Positions 30,981-39,804 of a DNA stretch of 64,000 bases are shown piece by piece. Position numbers and translations under genes: made by a program. The DNA comes from Hominenteromicrobium mulieris (lineage in GTDB: Bacteria; Bacillota; Clostridia; Oscillospirales; Acutalibacteraceae). How positions within the stretch are numbered: position 1 is the first letter of the stretch; each line of letters starts with the position of its first letter. Below the pieces are notes generated by a model. It ran no database searches. It was not told where the DNA came from and was given only the letters and a program-made list of their open reading frames with translations. Location: contig JAJJOY010000003.1 in assembly GCA_021029595.1 (NCBI GenBank), forward strand, positions 248,001 through 312,000, read 5' to 3'.

Positions 30981-31009
30981 TTGCATTCGACGCAATAAAT
31001 CGGTACAAT
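30981..31009 (+). promoter_or_regulatory. Promoter of the two-component operon
   Basis: TTGCAT and TACAAT are 17 bases apart. A small hairpin CGGGG..CCCCG lies at 31060-31078 in the leader before the response-regulator gene. Confidence 0.65.
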
Positions 31010-31108
31010 AAATACAAACTGGTCATACTCTGCACAAACAGGGGATTTCCGGGAGGAAACGGGGTCGCTTTTCGCCCCGCAATATTGAAATAAGGAAGGT
31101 AGAAATTT

Positions 31109-31798
31109 ATGGCATCCGGCAAAATCATGATCGTAGACGACGATAGAAATATCTGTGAGCTTTTAAGATTGTATATTGAAAAGGAAGGCTTTGAAACAGC
31201 CATTGCAAACGACGGCAAGGCGGCCGTGCAAATGTTTGATTCCGTCAACCCGGACCTCATGCTGCTCGATATCATGCTCCCGGAGCTCGACGGCTGGCAG
31301 GTCTGCCGCGAGATCCGCAAAAAGTCCCAGTGCCCCATCATTATGCTGACGGCTAAGGGCGAAGTGTTCGATAAAGTCCTCGGCTTAGAGCTCGGCGCGG
31401 ACGATTATGTCGTAAAGCCCTTCGAGACAAAAGAGGTCATCGCGCGCATCAACGCCGTCCTCCGCCGCATTGGCAAAAAAGAATCCTCTCAGGTGAAAGA
31501 AGTTCACTACGAGAATCTCTCCATCAATCTCACAAATTACGAACTCAAGGTCAAGGGCGTCCAGATTGACACTCCGCCGAAGGAAATGGAGCTCATCTAT
31601 CATCTCGCCTCAAACCCGAACCGCGTCTTCACGCGTGACCAGCTCCTCGACGAAGTGTGGGGCTTTGATTATTACGGCGATTCCCGCACCGTAGACGTGC
31701 ACGTTAAGCGCCTGCGTGAAAAACTCGAAGGCGTTTCCGATAAATGGTCGCTTAAAACCGTCTGGGGCGTCGGCTATAAGTTTGAAGTGAAAGAATAA
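31109..31798 (+). CDS. OmpR/PhoB-family response regulator
   Basis: 229 residues. The receiver domain (1-120) has the acidic pocket D10-D12, the phosphorylation site D54 in LMLLDIMLPE, and K in YVVKPF. The C-terminal winged helix (about 132-228) ends in SRTVDVHVKRLREKL and WGVGYKF. GGAAGG lies upstream. It is 23 bases before its sensor kinase, and an HtrA-like protease follows, so the trio resembles envelope-stress systems such as CssRS; that function is inferred. Confidence 0.95.
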   Translation: MASGKIMIVDDDRNICELLRLYIEKEGFETAIANDGKAAVQMFDSVNPDLMLLDIMLPELDGWQVCREIRKKSQCPIIMLTAKGEVFDKVLGLELGADDYVVKPFETKEVIARINAVLRRIGKKESSQVKEVHYENLSINLTNYELKVKGVQIDTPPKEMELIYHLASNPNRVFTRDQLLDEVWGFDYYGDSRTVDVHVKRLREKLEGVSDKWSLKTVWGVGYKFEVKE

Positions 31799-31821
31799 GC
31801 CGGCGAAAGGAAGGATTCCCC

Positions 31822-33423
31822 TTGCAAAAATCCCTGTTCGGAAAATACCTGCGCGTCACCATGGTCATCGTGCTCGCCAGCTTCATCGTGCTCGGCAGCG
31901 TCATGATGTTTGTGTTCTCGCAGTACACCAAAAGCGATAAGCGCAAACTGCTTATGCAAAACGCCTCGTCCATGGCGTCCATTACTTCCGTCGTAGACAT
32001 CACGAATAACGGTGCACCGGAGCTTCTGAAAGTCTTTGTGCGCACGTTCTCTCTCAATATCGATGCCGATATTTTCGTCACCGATCTCGAGGGCAACGTC
32101 CTGTTCGGCGCCTATGCCAACAGCACCTCAAATATCGGCGCAAATTTCATCCCGCAGACGAAGATTTCGGCAGACATCGTAAAGTGCGCGTCCGAGGGCT
32201 CCTATACCGGTGACGGACGCAAAAACGGCATTTACGATACCCCGTACTACGTCGTCGGCGTGCCGCTTTATTCCGTCGCCGAAACATCATCTTCCGAGGC
32301 AGGAGGCGAAAACAGCACCAGAGTGCCCGTCGGTGCCGTTTTTGCCGCCATGAACGCTGCCTCCCTCACGGAGTATCAGTTCGCCGCACTGCAAATGTTC
32401 CTCATCGCCGCAGCCGCCGCGTTCATTCTGGCGTTCGTTGTCGTCGGCCTCTTCTCCTACCGGCTCGTCAAGCCCCTGCGGCAGATGTCCGCCGCAGCCA
32501 AAAGCTTCGGCGACGGTGATTTCTCCATCCGCGTGCCCGTCACAAGCAACGATGAGATTGGCCAGCTTGCCACCGCGTTCAACAACATGGCAGATTCGCT
32601 CTCCGGCAGCGAAAGCATGAACCGCAGCTTCGTCGCGAACGTCTCGCACGAGTTAAAGACCCCGATGACAACCATCGCGGGCTTCATCGACGGCATTCTG
32701 GACGGCACCATTCCGCCGGAGCGCCAGTCGCATTACCTGCACATCGTCTCCGACGAGGTCAAGCGCCTCTCGCGTCTTGTCCGCACTATGTTAAATCTCT
32801 CCCGCATCGATAACGGCGAGCTGAAGCTCCGCCCAAACGATTTCGATATTTCCGAGACCGTCCTCTCCACCGTGCTCACGTTTGAAAAGAGCATCGACGA
32901 GAAAAAGATCGACATCCGCGGGCTCGATACCTTGCAGCCCATGCAGGTGCACGGCGATGAAGACCTCTTGCATCAGGTCGTCTATAACCTTGTCGAAAAC
33001 GCCGTCAAGTTCACAAACACCGAGGGCTACATCTCCTTCAACGTCTCGGACAGCATCGACCGCATCGTCGTCACCATCGAAAACAGCGGCTCCGGCATCC
33101 AGTCCGATGAGCTCCCCCTCGTGTTCGAGAAATTTTATAAGACCGATAAATCGAGAAGTCAGGATAAAAACGGCATGGGTCTCGGCCTGTACCTTGTCCG
33201 CACCATCATCAAGCTCCACGGCGGCGACATTTCCGTCTCCTCCGTCGTGAACGAGTACACCCGCTTCTCGTTCTATATTCCGAAGCCACAGGAACCCCCG
33301 AAGCTGAAGTACAATACCGGCTCCATCCCGGTCACCGTGCCGGTCGAAGATGCCGTCATCTCGGAGCGCCCCAAAAAGGAGCACCACGGCCACAAGGATA
33401 ATAAAGAGCCCGATCAGAAATAA
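31822..33423 (+). CDS. Membrane sensor histidine kinase
   Basis: 533 residues. A helix near residues 10-32 and another near 190-215 flank an outside sensor domain. A HAMP linker (about 215-270) leads to the HisKA domain, with the phospho-accepting H276 in VSHELKTPMTT, and an ATPase domain with NAVKFT and DKNGMGLGLYLV. A TTG start at 31822 follows GGAAGG. The tail after the kinase domain is proline- and lysine-rich. It is the partner of the preceding regulator. Confidence 0.94.
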   Translation: MQKSLFGKYLRVTMVIVLASFIVLGSVMMFVFSQYTKSDKRKLLMQNASSMASITSVVDITNNGAPELLKVFVRTFSLNIDADIFVTDLEGNVLFGAYANSTSNIGANFIPQTKISADIVKCASEGSYTGDGRKNGIYDTPYYVVGVPLYSVAETSSSEAGGENSTRVPVGAVFAAMNAASLTEYQFAALQMFLIAAAAAFILAFVVVGLFSYRLVKPLRQMSAAAKSFGDGDFSIRVPVTSNDEIGQLATAFNNMADSLSGSESMNRSFVANVSHELKTPMTTIAGFIDGILDGTIPPERQSHYLHIVSDEVKRLSRLVRTMLNLSRIDNGELKLRPNDFDISETVLSTVLTFEKSIDEKKIDIRGLDTLQPMQVHGDEDLLHQVVYNLVENAVKFTNTEGYISFNVSDSIDRIVVTIENSGSGIQSDELPLVFEKFYKTDKSRSQDKNGMGLGLYLVRTIIKLHGGDISVSSVVNEYTRFSFYIPKPQEPPKLKYNTGSIPVTVPVEDAVISERPKKEHHGHKDNKEPDQK

Positions 33424-33446
33424 ATCCAAAAGTGAGGTATCACACC

Positions 33447-35162
33447 ATGGACGATTTTGAAAACAAAACCCCGGAAATGCAGGAGCCTGCTTCTTCCGAA
33501 GACAATATCCCCGAAACACCGGAAACCGCGGAGACCATTCCCGCAGAGCCCACCGTTTCTGATGAACCGGCCGCTCCCGCAGAACCGACTGTCACCCCAG
33601 AGCCGACCGTTTCCGATGCCCCCACGGCAGAGCCGCTCCCGAATGCCGAGCAGGCGCCGGAAGCCCAGCCCATCCCGAACGTGAACATTCCGCCGCAGCC
33701 GCAGTCCGTTCAGCATACCGGCTATTATCCCCCGCAGCCGCCGTATCAGCCCTATCCGTACAACACGCAGCCAAACGCCCCGCAGTACGGTAACCCGCCG
33801 TATGGCTATGCAAACTACAACACCCAGCCGCAGCCGGGGCAGTACCCGCCGCCCTACGGACAGGGTGCTTATCCCCCGCCGTACCCGCAGAATATGCAAA
33901 ATCCGTATCCGCATCCCGCGCCGCAAAAAAGGAAAATGCCGCTCGGGTTGCGCATCCTCATCATCGTCATGTCCGTCCTCGTCGCAGGCTCCGTCATCGG
34001 CTTTGCTTCCTACGGCATCTACGCCGCCGTGAACCGCGGTTACGGCGTCACAACGCTGCCGGGCGATCCACTCATCCCGAACTTCCCGCATGAAAACGAC
34101 GGCAGCGACAGCGAAACGCCCGGCGAAGACGAAACGCCCGATACGGACGATAACTTCACCCCGCCGGACATCGCCGTCACCCCGAATACGGAGGGCATCA
34201 CCTTAGATAAAGAGCCGAATACCGCCGAGCTCGATATCGATGCCGTGTACGATAAGGTCATCCCGTCCACCGTGCTTGTCATCACGCAGAGCGGCGAAAC
34301 GCAGGGCACAGGCACCGGCATTTTTGCAACGGAAGATGGCTACATCATCACGAACAGCCATGTCATTTTAAATTCCAAATCCGTTTCCGTACAGGTCAAA
34401 ACGTATGACGGTGAACTTCATGACGCCGTCGTCGTCGGGTTCGATAAAACCACCGACCTCGCCGTGCTCAAAATCGACGGCACAGGCTACATGCCCGCCG
34501 AGTTCGGTGACAGCGATGACCTGCGCATGGGCCAGTGGGTCGTCGCCATCGGCAACCCGGGCGGCGAGCAGTTCTCCGGCTCCATCACGCGCGGCGTCAT
34601 CTCGGGTCTTAACCGTTCCGTCGGCTCGTACAGCTCGAACGGCATGACGTATATCCAAACCGACGCCGCCATCAATCCCGGCAATTCCGGCGGCCCGCTC
34701 GTCAACTTACACGGTCAGGTCATCGGCATCAGTTCCGCTAAAATCGTCTCCGAGCAGTACGAGGGCATGGGCTTCGCCATCCCGATCACCGGTGCAAAGA
34801 GCATCATAGACGACCTGCTTGCAGGCGGCTATGTGCAGGGCCGCGTCCGCTTCGGCATCAAAGGCACCGCCATCACCCAGATGCAGGCCGCCATGTATGA
34901 CGTCCCGCAGGGCTTCATGATCAGCGAGATCGACGAAGACAGCTGCTTTAACGGCACAGACGTGCAGGCGTATGACATCATCACCGCCATCGATGATACC
35001 GAAACGAAATCGCTTGAAGAGCTCGCAAACGCACTTTTAAATTATAAGCCCGGCGATACCGCCGAGATCCACCTGTTCCGCCCGAACGAGAGCGGCGTAG
35101 GCGGCGAAGAATTCACCGTCACCGTCACCCTGCTCGAAGATAAAGGCGAAACGCAAGGCTAG
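33447..35162 (+). CDS. HtrA/DegP-like membrane serine protease with PDZ domain
   Basis: 571 residues. Residues 1-155 are a proline-, glutamate- and tyrosine-rich cytoplasmic tail with PQPPYQPYPYN-like repeats; one membrane helix follows (about 165-188); then an acidic linker. The trypsin-like domain has the triad H305 (TNSHVI), D337 (TTDLAVLKID) and S414 (NPGNSGGPL). A PDZ domain occupies about 470-565. Such proteases degrade misfolded proteins outside the membrane. GAGGT is 8 bases from the ATG at 33447. It follows the kinase by 23 bases, so it is probably both product and target of that system. Confidence 0.93.
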   Translation: MDDFENKTPEMQEPASSEDNIPETPETAETIPAEPTVSDEPAAPAEPTVTPEPTVSDAPTAEPLPNAEQAPEAQPIPNVNIPPQPQSVQHTGYYPPQPPYQPYPYNTQPNAPQYGNPPYGYANYNTQPQPGQYPPPYGQGAYPPPYPQNMQNPYPHPAPQKRKMPLGLRILIIVMSVLVAGSVIGFASYGIYAAVNRGYGVTTLPGDPLIPNFPHENDGSDSETPGEDETPDTDDNFTPPDIAVTPNTEGITLDKEPNTAELDIDAVYDKVIPSTVLVITQSGETQGTGTGIFATEDGYIITNSHVILNSKSVSVQVKTYDGELHDAVVVGFDKTTDLAVLKIDGTGYMPAEFGDSDDLRMGQWVVAIGNPGGEQFSGSITRGVISGLNRSVGSYSSNGMTYIQTDAAINPGNSGGPLVNLHGQVIGISSAKIVSEQYEGMGFAIPITGAKSIIDDLLAGGYVQGRVRFGIKGTAITQMQAAMYDVPQGFMISEIDEDSCFNGTDVQAYDIITAIDDTETKSLEELANALLNYKPGDTAEIHLFRPNESGVGGEEFTVTVTLLEDKGETQG

Positions 35163-35186
35163 CACCTGCCTGCGGCAAGCGAATGA

Positions 35187-35400
35187 ATAAAGTCTTTAGT
35201 CAAGTTTTCTTCGAGAAAACTTGCGAATTCCAAAGGCAGCGCCTTTGGTCGTCGTCCGCAGACGACGAAACACCTTTTGCCTCCCAAAAATCAGGACGGG
35301 AGAACAAACAGTCCGGTGGACTGTTTGTTCGTGGGAGACCCAATTAGGGGGTCTCCCAATGAATTTGCGCGGCAAATTCATAAAAACCGCCTTTAGAAAT
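35187..35400 (+). repeat. 3'-end hairpin cassette downstream of htrA (full form)
   Basis: Order from htrA: CAAGTTTTCT/AGAAAACTTG, CCAAAGGC/GCCTTTGG, TCGTCGTC/GACGACGA, GAACAAACAGTCC/GGACTGTTTGTTC, GGGAGACCC/GGGTCTCCC, and TGAATTTGC/GCAAATTCA where other copies have the GGCGGC hairpin. It aligns well with the copies after MATE and pdxY. Confidence 0.75.
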
Positions 35401-35426
35401 CCCTGAAAATTGCACACAATACGCCA

Positions 35427-35467
35427 AGAAGCGCGCAGCTCCTCCAAAAGCTGCGCGCTTCTTTTTT
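35427..35467. terminator. Strong terminator between htrA and the phage-like operon
   Basis: A perfect 14-bp stem (AGAAGCGCGCAGCT and its mirror) with an 8-base loop is followed by seven T residues on the plus strand. It separates convergent transcripts. The remaining bases to 35526 are AT-rich without a gene. Confidence 0.85.
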
Positions 35468-35526
35468 AATGATATATCTCTCTTTGTTCGATATGATATT
35501 TTCCTCGCGGAAAATGATATAACGCC

Positions 35527-35994
35527 TTATCTGAACGCCAACACCGCGTACGTTACGCCGCTTTCGTTCAGCGATGCCATACCGCTGCCGTCCGTCGGGG
35601 CGGTTTGGGTCTGGTGCACCTTCACCTGCGCCGTGGAAAGCGTCACGCCAAGGCTGTTCTGGCCGCCTGCCGCTATGCCGGCGTATTGCTTTGTGCAGCC
35701 CGTCGTCGCCTGCGAAAACGGCTTGCCCACCGCAAAAACGATCACCGCACTCGGACTGAAGCCGAATAAGATCGTGCGCGAGGCCGCACCCGTGCCCGTG
35801 TACGTGCGCACCTCCGTCGGCGTATCTAAACGCTTTCTGCGCGTGTCATTTAAATGCAGGTTATCGTTTTGAATGTGCCCGCCAAGCTGCGACTCTATGG
35901 CTTCGTTGTCCGCCACAAAATCCACACGGCGCGGCTTGTCCGTCCCCTCCCAAAGGCAAAGGCCGAGAACCGTTGATTTTTTACTTGCTGCCAT
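35527..35994 (-). CDS. Putative tail fibre / distal structural protein of the phage-like operon
   Basis: 155 residues, rich in glycine, threonine and serine, without a clear family. The N-terminus (about 1-60) has VADNEAIESQLGGHIQND and could attach to the baseplate; the rest (SRTILFGFSPSAVIVFAV, GMASLNESGVTYAVLAFR) looks like beta-strands of a small tip domain. It is the last gene of the operon, in the place of a receptor-binding protein, with AAGGAG before its ATG. The role is inferred from position only. Confidence 0.45.
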   Translation of the reverse strand: MAASKKSTVLGLCLWEGTDKPRRVDFVADNEAIESQLGGHIQNDNLHLNDTRRKRLDTPTEVRTYTGTGAASRTILFGFSPSAVIVFAVGKPFSQATTGCTKQYAGIAAGGQNSLGVTLSTAQVKVHQTQTAPTDGSGMASLNESGVTYAVLAFR

Positions 35995-36009
35995 GTTTCT
36001 CCTTTCCGC

Positions 36010-36564
36010 TCATAAAACGTCGAGCGCGTTCCAAGTCTTGTTTCGAAGGTCGAGCACATTCCACGAGCTCCCCGCCGCGTCCTGTGCGTCCCACGTGTTT
36101 TTGCCGAAATCGAACACCAAACTGAGGTGCGCAGGCAAAAACACGCGCGCTTCGCTTTCCGCCGCCGCTTCGGAAATGCCCATGGTAGAGAGCACATTTA
36201 TGTTCAGCACGCCGCCCTTTTGCGGGACGAGCTTCCCGTTGATACCTGCCGCCAAAAGCTGCTTTTGCATCGCTTCCACTGTGTGGTCTGCGGGGGTTAC
36301 CGCGCCGCGGGTCAGCAGCATCGCGCGCCGGTTTTTCGTGCTGTCCACGGATGGCACCACGCGGAACAGCGATTCAAACGCTTTCAGCCCGTCCTCCTCC
36401 GCCGTCTGCACAAACGCGTCGCGCCGCACATGAGAAAGCGTATCATACACGAGTTCAAGCCCCTTTGCATACGCCGCAAGCTCTGCCGAAAGCCACTTGT
36501 CTTCGCCAAAATACAGCCCCGTTTTTTCGAGCATCGCGCGCATGCGGGTTTCCAGTTCCGTCAT
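36010..36564 (-). CDS. Baseplate/tail protein, gpI/XkdU-like
   Basis: 184 residues. MTELETRMRAMLEKTGLYFGED and the following helical half match the XkdU/YmfQ group that follows gpJ in myophage baseplates. The C-terminus carries three short tandem motifs of the kind TWDAQD, SWNVLD, TWNALD in the last 30 residues, which also look like an anchor for the fibre. GGAGG is 5 bases before the start and the gene follows gpJ directly. Confidence 0.65.
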   Translation of the reverse strand: MTELETRMRAMLEKTGLYFGEDKWLSAELAAYAKGLELVYDTLSHVRRDAFVQTAEEDGLKAFESLFRVVPSVDSTKNRRAMLLTRGAVTPADHTVEAMQKQLLAAGINGKLVPQKGGVLNINVLSTMGISEAAAESEARVFLPAHLSLVFDFGKNTWDAQDAAGSSWNVLDLRNKTWNALDVL

Positions 36565-36573
36565 TTGCCCTCC

Positions 36574-37632
36574 TTACTGCGTCTCCAGCACATTTACAGC
36601 GCCCGCCGTGACGATCTCCCCGGCGTTCGGCGTAAAGTCCGCCACGCTCGCCGGCACCGTGCAGTTTTGTGCTACGCCCGTCTCCATCACCGCATGGATT
36701 AGCCCCGCCGTCACAAACGGCTCGCCCACCTCAAACGCATTCAGGTACGCCGTGATTGCCGCCGTGCACGATGCTTTCGCATCTTCAAACGCGCACCCGT
36801 CCTTCGGCTTCACGTAAACTGTCACCGGCTTTTTCACAGCCACCGCTGCAGCCACCGTCACGTCCACACTGATCTCCTTGAGCTTTTCGAGCGTCTCTCC
36901 GACTTTTCCGAGCACCTCGTCCGTCACCGCGCCGTTGTCGCCGTACAGGTACACCGCCACCGTGTTCACACCGTTTGCGCGCGGCACCACCTGAACGCTT
37001 TTCACGCCCGGTGTCATCAGCGCCGCACGGCGGTACGTCTCCGTGTTCGAGCCGTTCGGCAGTGCGTAAAAGCACCGCAAAAGGCGCGTGCGCAGCGCTT
37101 CGTCGTCCTCTTTATCCGCGCCGCCCGTAAACGACACATCGTTCGTCACGCTTTCAATGCCCGCCGGCGGCGTGATGAGCGTGTTCACCGCACCCTTTGC
37201 CGCGTTGCCGCGCCTGCCGCCCAAAACCGCCTGCGCCGCCGCTGTCACCGTCAGTGCGCCTGCGGGCAGCACAGCCGCCTCCGTCGTCTCATATTCCACC
37301 GCGTTTTCGCCGCTTGCCGCACACACCGTGCCCGCGGGGATCTCCGCCGCGTAGCTCAGCGCCGTTCGGCGCGAAAACGTCAGCGTGCCCACAGATTTCA
37401 CCGCGTCCTTGCGCACAAGCCCGCGCTCTTCGGCGTGCAGGTCAAGCGCCTCGCCCGCCGCCGTCTGCGGAAAGCAATTCAGCTTCAGCGATTCCGCCGC
37501 GCACAGCACCGTATACAGCTCGCCCGCCAGTACCTTCAGACGGATCGAAACGTCCGCCGCGTCCTCGAGCTCCACGCCCGCCTGCGTTTTGTATTCCGCC
37601 GCCATGCGCGCATAAATTTCCTCAAATTTCAC
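36574..37632 (-). CDS. Baseplate assembly protein J (gpJ/XkdT-like)
   Basis: 352 residues, the typical size of gpJ-like proteins. It builds the outer baseplate wedge of contractile tails. The N-terminus has ADVSIRLKVLAGELYTVLCAA; the middle has the family stretch TGGADKEDDEALRTRLL and PNGSNTETYRRAA; the last third is a smaller beta domain. The GTG start overlaps the preceding stop. Its presence without sheath or tube genes is odd. Confidence 0.9.
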   Translation of the reverse strand: MKFEEIYARMAAEYKTQAGVELEDAADVSIRLKVLAGELYTVLCAAESLKLNCFPQTAAGEALDLHAEERGLVRKDAVKSVGTLTFSRRTALSYAAEIPAGTVCAASGENAVEYETTEAAVLPAGALTVTAAAQAVLGGRRGNAAKGAVNTLITPPAGIESVTNDVSFTGGADKEDDEALRTRLLRCFYALPNGSNTETYRRAALMTPGVKSVQVVPRANGVNTVAVYLYGDNGAVTDEVLGKVGETLEKLKEISVDVTVAAAVAVKKPVTVYVKPKDGCAFEDAKASCTAAITAYLNAFEVGEPFVTAGLIHAVMETGVAQNCTVPASVADFTPNAGEIVTAGAVNVLETQ

Positions 37633-37967
37633 ACTTTCGCCCCTTTCACCGCAATCTCCCCCGTGCCGAGCATCGTCTGGAGTCCGAAGATAAACCGCTC
37701 CCCCTCGCGCCGCACGGAGACCGCCTCAACACCGGCTAAGGGCAACAGCGCCGCCTGCGCATACCGCAGCGCCCGCTCCTCGGCGTGCTCGTCCGCTGCA
37801 TCCAGCATATAAAACCGGCTGCCGAGCACGCGGTCATAGCAAAACGCGCCGCGTTTTAAGCAAATGCGGTTATACGCGCGCTGTATAAGCGCGTTAAGCC
37901 CCTCGGCCGTCTTCGGCAGCCCTGTCGCCGCCGTCTGCGTTATGCCGTTTAAAATCACGACCTCCAC
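37629..37967 (-). CDS. Baseplate wedge protein, XkdS/gp25-like
   Basis: 112 residues, GTG start 11 bases after AAGGAGG. Its place between the spike-like protein and gpJ and the segment AYNRICLKRGAFCYDRVLGSR match DUF2634/gp25-type wedge proteins, which nucleate sheath assembly. The family call rests on position and general pattern. Confidence 0.65.
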   Translation of the reverse strand: MEVVILNGITQTAATGLPKTAEGLNALIQRAYNRICLKRGAFCYDRVLGSRFYMLDAADEHAEERALRYAQAALLPLAGVEAVSVRREGERFIFGLQTMLGTGEIAVKGAKV

Positions 37968-37968
37968 G

Positions 37969-38295
37969 CTATTCCTCCTTTTTCTCAAACACCTGCCCAT
38001 TGATGACGACCGTGCCGTCGAGCTTCAAAACGATCTCCGCACCGCCCGCTGAGAACAGCCGCACCTCGCCGGGCAAAAGCGTTCCCGCGTCGTTCACAAC
38101 GCCAAGGCACACACCGCCGGTCATCACAGCCTCCGTACCCTGCGGCACGCTCACCGCCATGCCGTACGGCACCGTTACAGTCGGTGCACGGCGCTCCAGC
38201 TCCGTGCAGACGGAAATCTCCCCGCCGCCCGTCGTCACAACGCCCGTTTTCACGCTTTCGGCCTTTTCCGCCGTCTCCTTTTTCGTCAGCCACAT
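37969..38295 (-). CDS. Baseplate protein, XkdR/gpV-like
   Basis: 108 residues. After a charged N-terminus the chain is beta-rich (VPYGMAVSVPQGTEAVMTGG, RLFSAGGAEIVLKLDGTVVI), like the oligonucleotide-binding-fold part of gpV-type spike proteins. The ATG at 38295 has GGAGG 7 bases upstream. It lies between the hub and wedge genes as in PBSX. Confidence 0.6.
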   Translation of the reverse strand: MWLTKKETAEKAESVKTGVVTTGGGEISVCTELERRAPTVTVPYGMAVSVPQGTEAVMTGGVCLGVVNDAGTLLPGEVRLFSAGGAEIVLKLDGTVVINGQVFEKKEE

Positions 38296-38308
38296 GTTCA
38301 TGCCTCCT

Positions 38309-39199
38309 TTAAACCGGTTCAAAATGCAGCTCGGTCTTCACGTCTTTCCCGCGCAGCAAAACGTTTTTGGAGATGAGCCGCACCTCGCCAAGCTCCTCCG
38401 TCCGCATCGTGTCCCCCATGTTCCCGTCTATATAAGAAGCACACGTCAGCTTTAATCGCTTTGCCGCCCTGCGGCTTTCATTTAAAAGCGCCGTCGGTGC
38501 TGTTTTCGCATAGGCGGAAAGATACCGCACGCGCACCTGTGGGGCCAAAGGATCGTGATATTCCGCGCTGTATGCGCCCGTCTGCGCGTTTTGCACCGTA
38601 ACGCCGCTCAGCATTTTGTACGGGCAAAAAATCACCTCCCGCGCCGTCACCCAGTCGGGCTTCACCGTTTTCGGCACGTAGCTTTCAAAGTGCACGCCGC
38701 CGCTTTTGTCCGTATACGGCGTACAGTTTAGATATCTCTCAGAGAACGTTTGCAACGCTTCAAAACAGCTCACGCCCTTTTCTACGGTCAAAACGCCCTC
38801 CACCGGCCGCCTGTCGCCGCCCACGGCGTGCAGCCCCAGCGGCATCAGATACATCCGCTCCAAAAGCCGCAGCGAGGGCAATCTAAGCTCCATCGGTGCC
38901 GCCTCGTTGTCGAGCAAAAGCGCCGCGCGGCTGCGCAGGGAGAAGACCTCCGTGCGCGCGCCGTTCTGGCATTTCACGCGGTGTTCGTCCACGATACCGT
39001 CAAAGAGCACCGCGCCGTCCTTTTTAAGCACCGCCCCCACGGGCTCTTCCGTAAAAAGCCGCTTTCCCACACTAAACCGCACCGTCAAACTGTCCGCCAC
39101 CGTATCCGCGTCGCTTCTTAAAAGCCATTCGTTCGGCTCCGCTTTAGGTGAGTGTTTTTCACCGCTTGCAAACACAAACTCAAGCGAAAAATCCGTCAC
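38309..39199 (-). CDS. Baseplate hub protein, gpD/XkdQ-like
   Basis: 296 residues. Order of beta domains and the motifs SLRSRAALLLDNEAAP, GVSCFEALQTFSERYLNC and ELGEVRLISKNVLLRGKD match late-control gpD / XkdQ hubs, which link tail tube to spike. The GTG at 39199 overlaps the LysM gene stop (GTGA) and has GGAGG 10 bases upstream. Confidence 0.8.
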   Translation of the reverse strand: MTDFSLEFVFASGEKHSPKAEPNEWLLRSDADTVADSLTVRFSVGKRLFTEEPVGAVLKKDGAVLFDGIVDEHRVKCQNGARTEVFSLRSRAALLLDNEAAPMELRLPSLRLLERMYLMPLGLHAVGGDRRPVEGVLTVEKGVSCFEALQTFSERYLNCTPYTDKSGGVHFESYVPKTVKPDWVTAREVIFCPYKMLSGVTVQNAQTGAYSAEYHDPLAPQVRVRYLSAYAKTAPTALLNESRRAAKRLKLTCASYIDGNMGDTMRTEELGEVRLISKNVLLRGKDVKTELHFEPV

Positions 39200-39705
39200 G
39201 GAACATGCACCTCCTCGCCGTCCTTCAGCGCCGCAATGCACGCGATATGCCGGTTATTCTCCGCCAAGCGGTCAATCGAAACGCCCGTAAAATACGCGTA
39301 ATCCCACAGGCTCTCGCCCGCCTTCGCGCGGTATGTCCGGCCGGAGAACGCTTCGCTTTTCCCCGCCGTCTCCACAAAGGCGAACGTGTACGGCACCGTG
39401 TTTTTCTCCGGCACGCCGATGAGCGCAAGCTCGCTCAAAACCGCCTCAAACGGCCTGTGCCCCGGCAAGTACAGCGTATCTGTTTCACCGAAAAGCGCTT
39501 CCAATTCACAGTAAACCGCCATCGCATTCTCCCCGGTAAAGTGCCCCTTGCCCGCTACGCGCGCCTTGCGCTTGCCGACCGCCTCCACACGTTCTTCGCC
39601 GTCAACACCCACCGTCTCACGCAGCAGACACGCCCGCTCGAGTTTTAATTCCGTCGGGTTCACCGGAAACACAAAGCTGCCAAACTGCATCGTCATCAGG
39701 TTCAT
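39196..39705 (-). CDS. LysM-containing baseplate protein, XkdP-like
   Basis: 169 residues. The N-terminal 110 residues (FGSFVFPVNPTELKLER) are a beta-rich tail domain and the end is a LysM-like fold (RTYRAKAGESLWDYAYFTG, LAENNRHIACIAALKDGEEV). In PBSX-type tails such a protein follows the tape measure; here the gene follows only a 33-residue frame. The ATG overlaps that frame by four bases. Confidence 0.82.
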   Translation of the reverse strand: MNLMTMQFGSFVFPVNPTELKLERACLLRETVGVDGEERVEAVGKRKARVAGKGHFTGENAMAVYCELEALFGETDTLYLPGHRPFEAVLSELALIGVPEKNTVPYTFAFVETAGKSEAFSGRTYRAKAGESLWDYAYFTGVSIDRLAENNRHIACIAALKDGEEVHVP

Positions 39706-39803
39706 GCAAACCTCCTATCCGCACGAAGCAGCGCGGGATATCGCCGCTCCTCGCGCTCCAAAATGCCGGAGAGCGCCTGTGCGTTTTTGTTTTCTTCTTC
39801 CAC
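39702..39803 (-). CDS. 33-residue ORF at the site of the missing tail-shaft genes
   Basis: A GTG frame of 34 codons with GGAGG 6 bases upstream. It begins 1 base after the stop of the previous gene and ends in an ATGA overlap with the LysM gene. The product is charged (MEEENKNAQALSG at the N-terminus, then ERRYPALLRADRR). The exact fit between both neighbours suggests it is translated, or is a leftover that keeps the genes coupled. No family is recognised. Confidence 0.5.
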   Translation of the reverse strand: MEEENKNAQALSGILEREERRYPALLRADRRFA

Positions 39804-39804
39804 C

